Assembly: GCA_021202515.1 (NCBI GenBank)
Contig: JAJQCW010000035.1
Location: 1-51,767, forward strand
Reading direction: 5' to 3'
From: Clostridiales bacterium
GTDB lineage: Bacteria; Bacillota; Clostridia; Oscillospirales; Oscillospiraceae
Length of the DNA: 51,767 nucleotides
How positions within the stretch are numbered: position 1 is the first letter of the stretch; each line of letters begins with the position of its first letter. The notes below the pieces were generated by a model that made no database searches, was not told the origin of the DNA, and saw only the letters and a list, made by a program, of their open reading frames with translations. Positions 1-7,544 of the stretch are shown one piece after another. The position numbers were made by a program, and so were the translations under genes.

Positions 1-55
1 TTTCGACCAAAATCCGTGATTTTGGTCGAGAGCCTGTCGTTTTTCGACAGGCTCA
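1..55. repeat. two-hairpin dispersed repeat, copy A
   Basis: Two adjacent perfect hairpins are visible. The first has 12-base arms at 3-14 and 18-29 (TCGACCAAAATC and its complement), and the second has 10-base arms at 30-39 and 45-54 (GAGCCTGTCG and its complement). The same unit occurs in inverted orientation at 15753-15808, differing essentially only in the loop of the second hairpin. It looks like a REP/BIME-type dispersed intergenic repeat. The window edge may cut it. Confidence 0.8.
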
Positions 56-80
56 GGCGGCGCCTTACCCAGACGCCGCC
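56..80 (-). terminator. hairpin downstream of the MATE gene
   Basis: Arms GGCGGCG (56-62) and CGCCGCC (74-80) form a GC-rich stem about 20 bases after the MATE stop codon on the minus strand. There is no clear U run, so it may end transcription only weakly or may belong to the neighbouring repeat. Confidence 0.35.
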
Positions 81-102
81 TCATCAACCATGTGGTACTG
101 CC

Positions 103-1476
103 TTACGCTCCCTTTTCCAGAATTTTATTGAAGCTCAGCAGGAAGGTGGTCACTGTGACCGCGGCAGCCAGCACGTCGCTGACCGGCTCGGCCAGGAACA
201 CCGCCATGACCTGATTGCCCGTAAAAATGTGGGGCAAGATGAAAATCAGCGGGATCAGCAAAATCAGCTTGCGCAGACAGGCCATCAGGAGGCTGGTTCG
301 TGCCTGTCCCAGTGCCATAAAGCTCTGTTGGCAGGCCATCTGGAAGCCCAGAGCGAAAATGCCTGCCGCGTAAATGCGCAGCGCCCAGGCAGTGTACGCC
401 ACCAACTCCTCATTGGCGGTGAAGGCGGAGGCAAACAACTGGGGAACCAGCATCACCAACGCCCAGAAAACGGTGGCATAGACCGCGCAGGAAGTCAGTT
501 GCAGCTTGAAGGTCTGCCGGACACGCTGGTCTTTTTTGGCGCCGAAGTTATAGCTCATGATGGGCTGACCGCCCTGGCAGATTCCCTGAATGGGCAGCAC
601 CGCCATTTGGCTGACGCTGGTGATGATGGTCATAGCGCCCACGGCCAGGTCGCCGCCATAGCGGGACAGGCTGGAGGTGAAGCTGATGGACAGCAGGCCC
701 TCGGTGCTGAGCATGACAAAGCTGGAGATACCCAAGGCCAAACAGGGCAAAATGACGTTCCCCTCCAGCCGCAGGTTTTCCCGCCTCAGGTGCAGGATGG
801 TCTTTTTTCCCGTCAGGAAGCGCAAGATCCACACAGCGCTCACCGCCTGGCTGAACACCGTGGCAATGGCCGCGCCTCGTACCCCCAGGCCCAGACCGAA
901 GATGAGGATGGGGTCCAGGATGATATTGATGACCGCGCCGATGACCGTGGTCAGCATACTGATGCGGGAGAAACCCTGAGTGGTGATAAAGGGGTTCATG
1001 CCCAGAACCAGGAGGACGAAAATCGACCCCAAAATGTAAATGCGGGCGTAGGCCACGGCATAGGGCAGCGTGGCGTCGCTGGCCCCGAACAGCCGCAGCA
1101 GCGTGGGCGCGGCGGCGTAGAACACTGCGGTCAGCACAACGGCCATGCACAGCAACAGCGTAAAGCAGTTGCCCATGATTTTCTCTGCTACGTCGTTCTT
1201 TTTGGTGCCCATAGCGATGGCAGCCCGGGGCGCGCCGCCTGAACCGGCCAGCATAGCAAAGGCGTTGAGCAGCATCAAAATAGCGGTGAACAGGCCCACG
1301 CCTGTCAGAGCGGTGGCCCCCACCTCCGGGATGTGACCGATGTAAATGCGGTCCACGATGTTGTAGAGCAGGTTGATGACCTGCGCCACCACCGCAGGAA
1401 TTGCCAATTGCGCCAGAAGGCTCCCGACGCTGCCGCTGCCCAGATCCTGGTTTGCGTTTTTTGTCGTTTTAGCCAT
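103..1476 (-). CDS. MATE family efflux transporter
   Basis: A 457-residue polytopic membrane protein of the multidrug and toxin extrusion family, expected to export cationic drugs or metabolites in exchange for Na+ or H+. The N-terminal stretch after the basic head (Q-L-A-I-P-A, then N-L-L-Y-N-I-V-D-R-I-Y-I-G) is the usual first-helix signature, and the length and roughly twelve hydrophobic segments fit the family. The start ATG at 1476 has a good AAGGAA site upstream. It is the last gene of a minus-strand group marR, ABC, ABC, MATE, so it probably belongs to the same efflux response. An imperfect attenuator-like hairpin precedes it at 1514-1554. The substrate cannot be read from sequence. 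Confidence 0.93.
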   Translation of the reverse strand: MAKTTKNANQDLGSGSVGSLLAQLAIPAVVAQVINLLYNIVDRIYIGHIPEVGATALTGVGLFTAILMLLNAFAMLAGSGGAPRAAIAMGTKKNDVAEKIMGNCFTLLLCMAVVLTAVFYAAAPTLLRLFGASDATLPYAVAYARIYILGSIFVLLVLGMNPFITTQGFSRISMLTTVIGAVINIILDPILIFGLGLGVRGAAIATVFSQAVSAVWILRFLTGKKTILHLRRENLRLEGNVILPCLALGISSFVMLSTEGLLSISFTSSLSRYGGDLAVGAMTIITSVSQMAVLPIQGICQGGQPIMSYNFGAKKDQRVRQTFKLQLTSCAVYATVFWALVMLVPQLFASAFTANEELVAYTAWALRIYAAGIFALGFQMACQQSFMALGQARTSLLMACLRKLILLIPLIFILPHIFTGNQVMAVFLAEPVSDVLAAAVTVTTFLLSFNKILEKGA

Positions 1477-1513
1477 ATACTTCCTTTCCCCTCTCCGGTT
1501 CTCTTCCTTGGAG

Positions 1514-1554
1514 AAAGCAGCCCATCCCGGTTAAATGGCGGAACAGGCTGCTTT
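1514..1554 (-). terminator. attenuator-like hairpin between ABC exporter and MATE
   Basis: Perfect 9-base arms AAAGCAGCC (1514-1522) and GGCTGCTTT (1546-1554) lie between the two genes. The U tract on the minus strand is only three bases, so partial termination that lowers MATE expression is more plausible than a full stop. Confidence 0.4.
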
Positions 1555-1566
1555 TGGTGTGATAAA

Positions 1567-3465
1567 TTAGCTGTTGATGGCGTTGCCGGTGTAGAGCTGA
1601 TAGTATTTGCCCTTCTCGGCGATGAGCTGGTCGTGGGTACCGCGCTCAATGATGCGGCCCAGTTCCAGAACCATGATACAGTCGGAATTGCGGACAGTGG
1701 ACAGCCGGTGGGCGATGACGAAGGTGGTACGCCCATTCATCAGCTTATCCATGCCGTCCTGCACCAGTTGCTCGGTACGGGTGTCGATGGAACTGGTGGC
1801 CTCGTCCAGAATCAGCACCGGCGGGTCAGCCACCGCAGCTCTGGCGATGGCCAGTAGCTGCCGCTGGCCCTGGGACAGGTTCGCGCCGTCTCCCGTGAGC
1901 ATGGTGTCATACCCCTCGGGCAGGTGGCGGATAAAAGCGTCGGCGTTGGCCAGCTTTGCCGCCGCGATGCAGTCCTCATCGGTGGCGTCCAGCTTGCCGT
2001 AGCGGATGTTCTCCATCACGGTGCCGGTGAAGAGGTGGGTATCCTGCAAAACGATGCCCAGGGACCGACGCAGGTCAGGTTTCTTGATTTTCGTGATGTT
2101 GATACCGTCGTAGCGGATCTTGCCGTCCTGAATGTCATAAAAGCGGTTGATGAGGTTGGTGATGGTGGTCTTGCCTGCGCCGGTGGAGCCGACAAAAGCG
2201 ATCTTCTGGCCGGGCGTGGCGTAGAGCTTGATGTTGTGCAGCACCATCTTGTCATCGGTATAACCGAAGTCCACATCGTCCATAACGATGTCGCCGGTCA
2301 GCTCGGTGATGGAGGTGTTGCCTTCCTTCTGGTGGGGGTGCTTCCAGCCCCAGACACCGGTCCGGGTGGGGCTTTCCAGCAGGGTACCGCCGGCCTTGAC
2401 CACGTTGACCAGCTCGCAGTAGCCGTCGTCCACCTCAGGCTCTTCGTCCAGCAAGGCGAAGATTCGGTCCGCGCCGGCCAGCGCCATGATGATGAAGTTG
2501 AACTGCTGGGAGATCTGGTTGATGGGCTGCATCAGGCTCTTGTTCAGCGTCAGGAAGGAAGCCAAACGGCCAACGGTGAAGCCACCGACTCCGTTGATGG
2601 CCAGCAAGCCGCCCACCACCGCGCAGAGCACGTAGTTCAGGTTGCCCAACTGAGAGTTGATGGGGCCAAGGGAGTTCGCATACTGATTAGCGTTATAAGC
2701 GCTGTCGAACAACTGGTCGTTGCGCTTTTTGAACTCCTCCAGGGTCTTTTCCTCGTGGCAAAAGACTTTGACCACCTTCTGGCCTTCCATCATCTCCTCG
2801 ATATAGCCGTTTACAGTTCCGAGATCCCTTTGTTGGGCCGTGTAGTAGCGGCTGGAGCGTCCTGCCAGTTGTCTTGTAACCAGCAGCATACCGCACACCA
2901 CCACCAGGGACAGCAGGGTCAGCGGCAGCGACATCCGAATCATGGAAATCAGCACAGTCACGATGGTGATGAAACTGTTCAGCATCTGAGGGATGGACTG
3001 GGAAATCATCTGCCGCATGGTGTCGATGTCGTTGGTGTAGATGGACATGATGTCGCCATGAGCGTGGGTGTCAAAATACTTGATGGGCAGGGTCTCCATA
3101 TGGGAGAACACGTCGTCCCGCAGCTTCTTCTGGGTGCCCTGGCTGATGTAAATCATCAGTCGGCTCTGAACCAGAGAGGCCAATACGCCGCAGGCGTAGA
3201 AGATGGCGACGCGGGAGACGGCTGCGGCCAGCCCACTAAAATCCGGGTCAGGCTGGGTCAGCAGCGGGGTGATATAATCGTCGATCAGGGTCTGCATAAA
3301 CAGCGTGCCCTGCACCGTGGACAGCACCGTGGTCACGATGCAAATCGCCACTACGATCCAGGCGATGGCGTAGCTTTTCATGATGTACGCCAGCAGACGG
3401 AACAGCAGCTTCATGGGGTTGTCAACTTTTGGCTTTTGGCCTCTGGGCGTGTTGGGTCCGGGCAT
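1567..3465 (-). CDS. ABC exporter subunit with consensus ATPase site (heterodimer partner 2)
   Basis: A 632-residue half-transporter: an N-terminal membrane domain of about six helices (residues 20-330) followed by a nucleotide-binding domain. It shows Walker A G-S-T-G-A-G-K-T-T, signature L-S-Q-G-Q, Walker B ending L-I-L-D-E (catalytic Glu present) and switch His in I-A-H-R-L. A loop of about 45 residues is inserted between the membrane domain and the ATPase, as seen in BmrD/LmrD-type subunits. The ATG overlaps the stop of the upstream ABC gene (TAATG) and has a GGAGGTGA site, so the two are translationally coupled. With the partner it should form a heterodimeric multidrug exporter; the substrate is unknown. 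Confidence 0.93.
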   Translation of the reverse strand: MPGPNTPRGQKPKVDNPMKLLFRLLAYIMKSYAIAWIVVAICIVTTVLSTVQGTLFMQTLIDDYITPLLTQPDPDFSGLAAAVSRVAIFYACGVLASLVQSRLMIYISQGTQKKLRDDVFSHMETLPIKYFDTHAHGDIMSIYTNDIDTMRQMISQSIPQMLNSFITIVTVLISMIRMSLPLTLLSLVVVCGMLLVTRQLAGRSSRYYTAQQRDLGTVNGYIEEMMEGQKVVKVFCHEEKTLEEFKKRNDQLFDSAYNANQYANSLGPINSQLGNLNYVLCAVVGGLLAINGVGGFTVGRLASFLTLNKSLMQPINQISQQFNFIIMALAGADRIFALLDEEPEVDDGYCELVNVVKAGGTLLESPTRTGVWGWKHPHQKEGNTSITELTGDIVMDDVDFGYTDDKMVLHNIKLYATPGQKIAFVGSTGAGKTTITNLINRFYDIQDGKIRYDGINITKIKKPDLRRSLGIVLQDTHLFTGTVMENIRYGKLDATDEDCIAAAKLANADAFIRHLPEGYDTMLTGDGANLSQGQRQLLAIARAAVADPPVLILDEATSSIDTRTEQLVQDGMDKLMNGRTTFVIAHRLSTVRNSDCIMVLELGRIIERGTHDQLIAEKGKYYQLYTGNAINS

Positions 3466-5213
3466 TACTGCTCACCTCCTGCATGGTCGAAGTCGCCGCC
3501 GCCCTGGGTCTGGCCTTCGTAGACCTCGCGGTAAATCTTGTTGGTGGCAAGCAGCTCCTCGTGGGTGCCGAATCCGTTCACCTTGCCGTCCTCCAACACC
3601 AGGATGCGGTCTGCGTTCTGGACGCTGGAAATGCGCTGGGCAATGATGATTTTAGTGGTTTCAGGGATGAACTCAGCTAAGGCTTTGCGAATCTTCGCGT
3701 CGGTAGCGGTATCCACCGCGCTGGTGGAGTCATCCAGCACCAGCACCTTGGGGTGCTTCAGCAGGGCGCGGGCGATGCACAGCCGCTGCTTCTGGCCGCC
3801 GGAGACGTTGCTGCCGCCTTGTTCGATGTAGGTGTTGTACCCGTCGGGCATCCGGTCGATGAACTCGTCGGCACAGGCCAGTTGGCAGGCTTCGATGCAC
3901 TCCTCCTCGGTGGCGTCCTCTTTGCCCCAGCGGAGGTTGTCGAAGATGGTGCCGGAGAAGAGGACGTTCTTTTGCAGCACCACAGAGACCTGGTTCCGCA
4001 GGACCTCCATGTCGTACTGTCGCACGTCCAGGCCGCCCACGGAGACGCTGCCGCTCTGCACGTCATACAGGCGGGAAATCAGGTTCACCAGGCTGGTCTT
4101 GGCGCTGCCGGTGCCGCCGATGACGCCGATGGTCTCGCCGGACTTGATGTGCAGGTCGATGTCGGTCAGCACCAGGTTGCCCTCCGCTTTGTAGGCGAAG
4201 TTCACGTGGTCAAAGTCGATGGAGCCGTCCGGCACTTCCATGACGGGCTGCTCAGGGTTGGTCAGGGTGGGTTCTTCCTCCAGGACCTCACAGATGCGCT
4301 TGGCCGCCGCCATAGACATGGTCACCATGACGAAAATCATGGACAGCATCATCAGGCTCATCAGGATATTCATGCAGTAGGTCAGCAGGCTCATCAGCTC
4401 GCCGGTGGTCAGGTTGCCCACCACAATCATCTTCGCGCCGATCCAGCTCAGCAGCAGGATGCAAGTGTAGACGGTGGCCATCATCAGCGGGCTGTTCCAC
4501 GCCACAATACCCTCCGCTTTGATGAACATCTTGTAGAGGTTCTGGCTGGCCTTGGTGAATTTGGTGGTCTCGTAGTCCTCCCGGACGTAGGCTTTGACCA
4601 CCCGGATGGCAGAGACGTTCTCCTGCACGGAGGCGTTCAGGTCGTCGTACTTTTTAAAGACCTCGTTGAAGTACTTCATGGCGCGGCTGGAGATGAAAAA
4701 CAGCAGCGCACCCAGAACAACGACCGCTACCAGGTAGATGCTGGCCAGCCTCGCGTTGATGAAGAACGCCATGGCCATGGCGCAAATCAGCGACGCCGGG
4801 GCGCGGGTACACATCCGCAAAATCATCTGGTAGGAGTTTTGGACGTTGGTCACGTCGGTGGTCAGCCGGGTCACCAGTCCGGCGGTGGAATACTTGTCGA
4901 TGTTGGCGAACGAGAAGCGCTGAATGTTGGTGAACATGGCCTCCCGCAGATTCCGGGCCAGGCCAGCAGACGCCAAAGCGCCGTTTCTTGCGCCCATCAA
5001 GCCGGCGAACAGCCCGACCAGGGCGCAGACGATCATCCATCCGCCCATCTGGTAGACGTGGGTGATGTTCCCCGCCTCGATGCCGTCATCGACAATGGAG
5101 GCCATCAAAAGGGGAATGACGGTCTCCATGAGCACCTCCAGGAGCATAAAAAGCGGCGTCAGGATCGATGGCCGTTTATACTCGCCCAGATGTGCGCCAA
5201 GGGTTTTGAGCAT
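3465..5213 (-). CDS. ABC exporter subunit with degenerate ATPase site (heterodimer partner 1)
   Basis: A 582-residue half-transporter with a six-helix membrane domain and a C-terminal ATPase domain. Walker A is G-G-T-G-S-A-K-T-S and the signature is V-S-G-G-Q. Walker B ends L-V-L-D-D, so the catalytic Glu is Asp, and the switch His is Gln (I-I-A-Q-R-I). Those two changes are the hallmark of the degenerate site in heterodimeric exporters such as BmrCD, LmrCD and TM287/288. It is the first gene after marR, with its own near-perfect promoter at 5260-5288 and a GAGGAGG site before the ATG. Family and pairing are secure; the drug or lipid carried is not known. Confidence 0.93.
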   Translation of the reverse strand: MLKTLGAHLGEYKRPSILTPLFMLLEVLMETVIPLLMASIVDDGIEAGNITHVYQMGGWMIVCALVGLFAGLMGARNGALASAGLARNLREAMFTNIQRFSFANIDKYSTAGLVTRLTTDVTNVQNSYQMILRMCTRAPASLICAMAMAFFINARLASIYLVAVVVLGALLFFISSRAMKYFNEVFKKYDDLNASVQENVSAIRVVKAYVREDYETTKFTKASQNLYKMFIKAEGIVAWNSPLMMATVYTCILLLSWIGAKMIVVGNLTTGELMSLLTYCMNILMSLMMLSMIFVMVTMSMAAAKRICEVLEEEPTLTNPEQPVMEVPDGSIDFDHVNFAYKAEGNLVLTDIDLHIKSGETIGVIGGTGSAKTSLVNLISRLYDVQSGSVSVGGLDVRQYDMEVLRNQVSVVLQKNVLFSGTIFDNLRWGKEDATEEECIEACQLACADEFIDRMPDGYNTYIEQGGSNVSGGQKQRLCIARALLKHPKVLVLDDSTSAVDTATDAKIRKALAEFIPETTKIIIAQRISSVQNADRILVLEDGKVNGFGTHEELLATNKIYREVYEGQTQGGGDFDHAGGEQ

Positions 5214-5259
5214 AGTGGATCTACCTCCTCAGTTTTTGTTTGTTGCTTCTGTAAAAAAC

Positions 5260-5288
5260 ATTATAAAGAATCGTTCCACCTCTGTCAA
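5260..5288 (-). promoter_or_regulatory. consensus sigma-A promoter of the ABC/MATE operon
   Basis: On the minus strand there is TTGACA (5288-5283), a 17-base spacer and TATAAT (5265-5260), a perfect match to the housekeeping consensus. It lies between marR and the first ABC gene, so the exporter genes can be transcribed strongly without marR. Confidence 0.85.
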
Positions 5289-5312
5289 TCAGATGAAACG
5301 TTATTTTTCCTC

Positions 5313-5759
5313 TTATCGTATATTTTTATAGACTATTTGCAGCAGACGGTTCAGCTCACGCTGTTCCTCCCCGGTCATGCCGGTCAACATCTGCCGCTCC
5401 GTCTCCTGCACCCTTTCCCGGCTCAGCCGATTTTGGTTCCGGCCCAGCTCCGTCAGCCGAACGACCTTGACCCGCCGGTCCGATTCATCGGCCAGAGCTT
5501 CCACATATCCCTTTTTCTCCAGGCGAGAGACCGTCCCGGCAATGGTGGGCTGTGACACACAAAAAAAGCGCTCCAGCTCTTTCAGCGTGCAGGTCCCGTC
5601 CTCCTGCCGGTCCAGCACCCGCAAAACGTGGCTCTGGGCGACGGTCAAACCCAACTCCCGTAAGTTCTCATCCGCCCGCTTTTTCAGGGATTCCTCAATT
5701 TTTTTCAGTAGGAATCCGTTGTCTGGCAATACCTCCGTGTTATCAGTTGCAGGAACCAT
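5313..5759 (-). CDS. MarR family transcriptional regulator
   Basis: A winged-helix regulator of 148 residues. The central region reads like MarR: helix-turn-helix around C-T-L-K-E-L-E-R-F-F-C-V-S-Q-P-T-I-A-G-T-V-S-R, then the wing with D-E-S-D-R-R-V-K-V, and dimerisation helices at both ends. I take the ATG at 5759, seven bases after a GAGGTG site; a GTG nine bases further upstream is in frame but too close to that site. It sits directly upstream of the efflux genes in the same direction and its own promoter overlaps a palindrome (5839-5852), so it probably represses itself and perhaps the exporter. The inducer is unknown. Confidence 0.92.
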   Translation of the reverse strand: MVPATDNTEVLPDNGFLLKKIEESLKKRADENLRELGLTVAQSHVLRVLDRQEDGTCTLKELERFFCVSQPTIAGTVSRLEKKGYVEALADESDRRVKVVRLTELGRNQNRLSRERVQETERQMLTGMTGEEQRELNRLLQIVYKNIR

Positions 5760-5811
5760 ATGCGTCACCTCGGTTCACATGGAAGTTACATTTTGGAATT
5801 TGACCGCCCTT

Positions 5812-5852
5812 ATTATAGTGCAGCGCTCTTCAAAAGTCAATAGCGTGCTATT
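5812..5852 (-). promoter_or_regulatory. marR promoter with overlapping palindromic operator candidate
   Basis: On the minus strand TTGACT (5840-5835), 17 bases and TATAAT (5817-5812) form a strong promoter. A perfect palindrome AATAGC-GT-GCTATT at 5839-5852 covers the upstream edge of the -35 box, a typical position for an autorepressing MarR dimer. The promoter is seen directly; the operator role is inferred. Confidence 0.7.
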
Positions 5853-5867
5853 AAAACGGAGTATAAA

Positions 5868-5900
5868 CTTTCTATGTCTCCGAAAGTTCGACATAGAAAG
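5868..5900 (-). terminator. hairpin after the toprim gene
   Basis: Perfect 11-base arms CTTTCTATGTC (5868-5878) and GACATAGAAAG (5890-5900) begin one base after the toprim stop codon. The trailing bases on the minus strand are TTTATAC, a weak U tract, so this is a likely but imperfect terminator separating the toprim gene from marR. Confidence 0.5.
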
Positions 5901-5901
5901 C

Positions 5902-6504
5902 TCAAACGGTTTCGATTTGTTCCACTATCGCCAAAAACTCCTCATAGGTGAGCAGCGTGTTCAGCACTGGCACAAGTGCGTTGGCGGTCAGATGTTCCGG
6001 TAAATCCAGCGCCCGCAGCAACGCTTTTCGCCGCTGGGCGCTGCCCGCTCCGCCGGAAAGTCCCGCCTGATACAGGTCCAGCTTGGTGATTTCCCGCCCG
6101 GCGGACTGATCGAGGGCGCTCTCCCCCAAAATCGTGGCCCCGCACCGGCGCAGAGCCTCTTCCAGCACAGCGGGGGACATCCCCTCCACTCCCAGCTTGC
6201 CCTCCTTGCCGGGGGTCTTTTTGCGCTTTTCCTTGCCGTATATATCGGGGATGTAGCACTGTTTCACCTGCTCCGGCGGGAGGATGCCTTTCAGGTGGTT
6301 CCGAATGACGAACCCCGCCCCGTCACTGTCGGTCAGGACGATCAGCCCCCGGCGGGCGGCCACCCGCCGCAGTAGGTCCGCCTGGTCCTTCCGGCGAAAG
6401 ATTTGAAACCCGTCCGTGGTCAAAATCAGAGTGTCCACCATCTGGGAGAGGGTGTTTTTGTCGTAACGGCCCTCCACTACAATGGCCTCTTTCAGCTTTA
6501 ACAT
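5902..6504 (-). CDS. toprim domain protein related to ribonuclease M5
   Basis: A 200-residue protein with an N-terminal toprim fold. The conserved acidic positions are visible as V-V-E-G-R-Y-D near residue 10 and L-T-D-S-D-G-A-G near residue 58. The C-terminal half resembles the DUF4093 region found after toprim in the RnmV (RNase M5) family, which matures 5S rRNA; this protein is somewhat diverged from that family and no rRNA lies nearby. The gene follows holA with two bases between them (minus strand comEC, holA, toprim), so the three are one transcriptional unit. A role in rRNA or other structured RNA or DNA cleavage is an inference from the family. Confidence 0.75.
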   Translation of the reverse strand: MLKLKEAIVVEGRYDKNTLSQMVDTLILTTDGFQIFRRKDQADLLRRVAARRGLIVLTDSDGAGFVIRNHLKGILPPEQVKQCYIPDIYGKEKRKKTPGKEGKLGVEGMSPAVLEEALRRCGATILGESALDQSAGREITKLDLYQAGLSGGAGSAQRRKALLRALDLPEHLTANALVPVLNTLLTYEEFLAIVEQIETV

Positions 6505-6505
6505 C

Positions 6506-7543
6506 TTAGCCCCCGTTCGCCAGCCGGAGCAGCAGCTCGGTCAGCAGCTCCTCGTTGTCCAGGCCGCTGGACTTCATAGCCAGGTCGGTCTCCGCGCAGA
6601 GGGTCACCGCCCTCCGGCACCAGCCCAAATTGAACTGCCGGGCAGCGTTCATCAGCTTTCGCGCCTGCCAGTCGCTGCGGATGTCCCACAGCGCCGCCAG
6701 CTCGTTCTGGCCCTTCCGATTCTCCAGCGCCAGCCGCGCCGACCAGAGCTGCCGCATCTGGCGGCCCAGGACGGAGAGGATCATAATGGGTTCCGTGTGC
6801 ATCAGGTACAGGTCGGAGAGGATCTCCGCTGCCTGGCGGAAGTTCCTGGCGCTGATGGCGTCGGTCATCTGGAACACCCGCGCATCCAGCACCGGGTCAG
6901 CCACCGCGTCGATGTCCGCTTTTTGGATGTTGTTCCCCGCGGCGTAGTTGGCGATTTTGTCAATTTCGCTCTGCAAGCCGGTCATCAGCCCCCCGCAGAG
7001 GAAGGTCAGGTACTCCGCCGTCCCCATGTCGATCTCCTTGCCGTAGGCTTTGAACCGGCGGCGCACCCAGGCGTTCAGGTCGCTCTGGCTCTGGGGCTGG
7101 AATTGGACCGCTGTGGCAGTCTTTTTGACCAGTTTGCCCAATCGGGTGTTGCCTCCGGCCTTGTATTCCAACTGGTCAAAGACAAAAATCAGGCAGACAT
7201 ATTCCGGCAGGTCGGAAAGCAGCTCCTCCAACACGTTCCGGCGGCTCTCGTTTTTGTAGAGGTCGAAGTCATAAACCAGAATCAGCGTCCGCTGGCTCAT
7301 CATGGGGAAGGCGTCCACCGCCTCCGTCAGCTCCCGCAGGTCCAGGTCCTTTCCCTGGAAGATGTGGAGGTTAAAGCTCTCCATCCCCTGGGGAATCAGC
7401 AGCTTTTGGACCTTGTTTAAATAAGAATCCCGCAGGTAATCCTCTTCCCCGTAAAAGAGGTAGCAGGTCCCCAGATTTCCGGCGGATAGTTCTTTTTTGA
7501 GCTGTGCAAGCCCGGCATCCGGGCCGGTTTTCTTTGCCGCCAT
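6506..7543 (-). CDS. holA: DNA polymerase III subunit delta
   Basis: A 345-residue clamp-loader wrench subunit, which opens the beta sliding clamp. The start of the protein has the family pattern Y-L-F-Y-G-E-E-D-Y-L-R-D-S, followed by an AAA+-like but ATP-inactive domain, and the C-terminal collar region (residues 210-345) includes an R-Q-M-R-Q-L-W segment seen in this family. The ATG at 7543 is preceded by GAGGAG. It begins one base after the comEC stop. comEC followed by holA is a conserved order in Firmicutes. Confidence 0.93.
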   Translation of the reverse strand: MAAKKTGPDAGLAQLKKELSAGNLGTCYLFYGEEDYLRDSYLNKVQKLLIPQGMESFNLHIFQGKDLDLRELTEAVDAFPMMSQRTLILVYDFDLYKNESRRNVLEELLSDLPEYVCLIFVFDQLEYKAGGNTRLGKLVKKTATAVQFQPQSQSDLNAWVRRRFKAYGKEIDMGTAEYLTFLCGGLMTGLQSEIDKIANYAAGNNIQKADIDAVADPVLDARVFQMTDAISARNFRQAAEILSDLYLMHTEPIMILSVLGRQMRQLWSARLALENRKGQNELAALWDIRSDWQARKLMNAARQFNLGWCRRAVTLCAETDLAMKSSGLDNEELLTELLLRLANGG

Positions 7544-7544
7544 G

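Noticed and set aside
5902-6504. Confident RnmV (RNase M5) assignment
   Set aside because: Toprim motifs are clear, but the rest is diverged and no rRNA is nearby, so only a family-level call is made.
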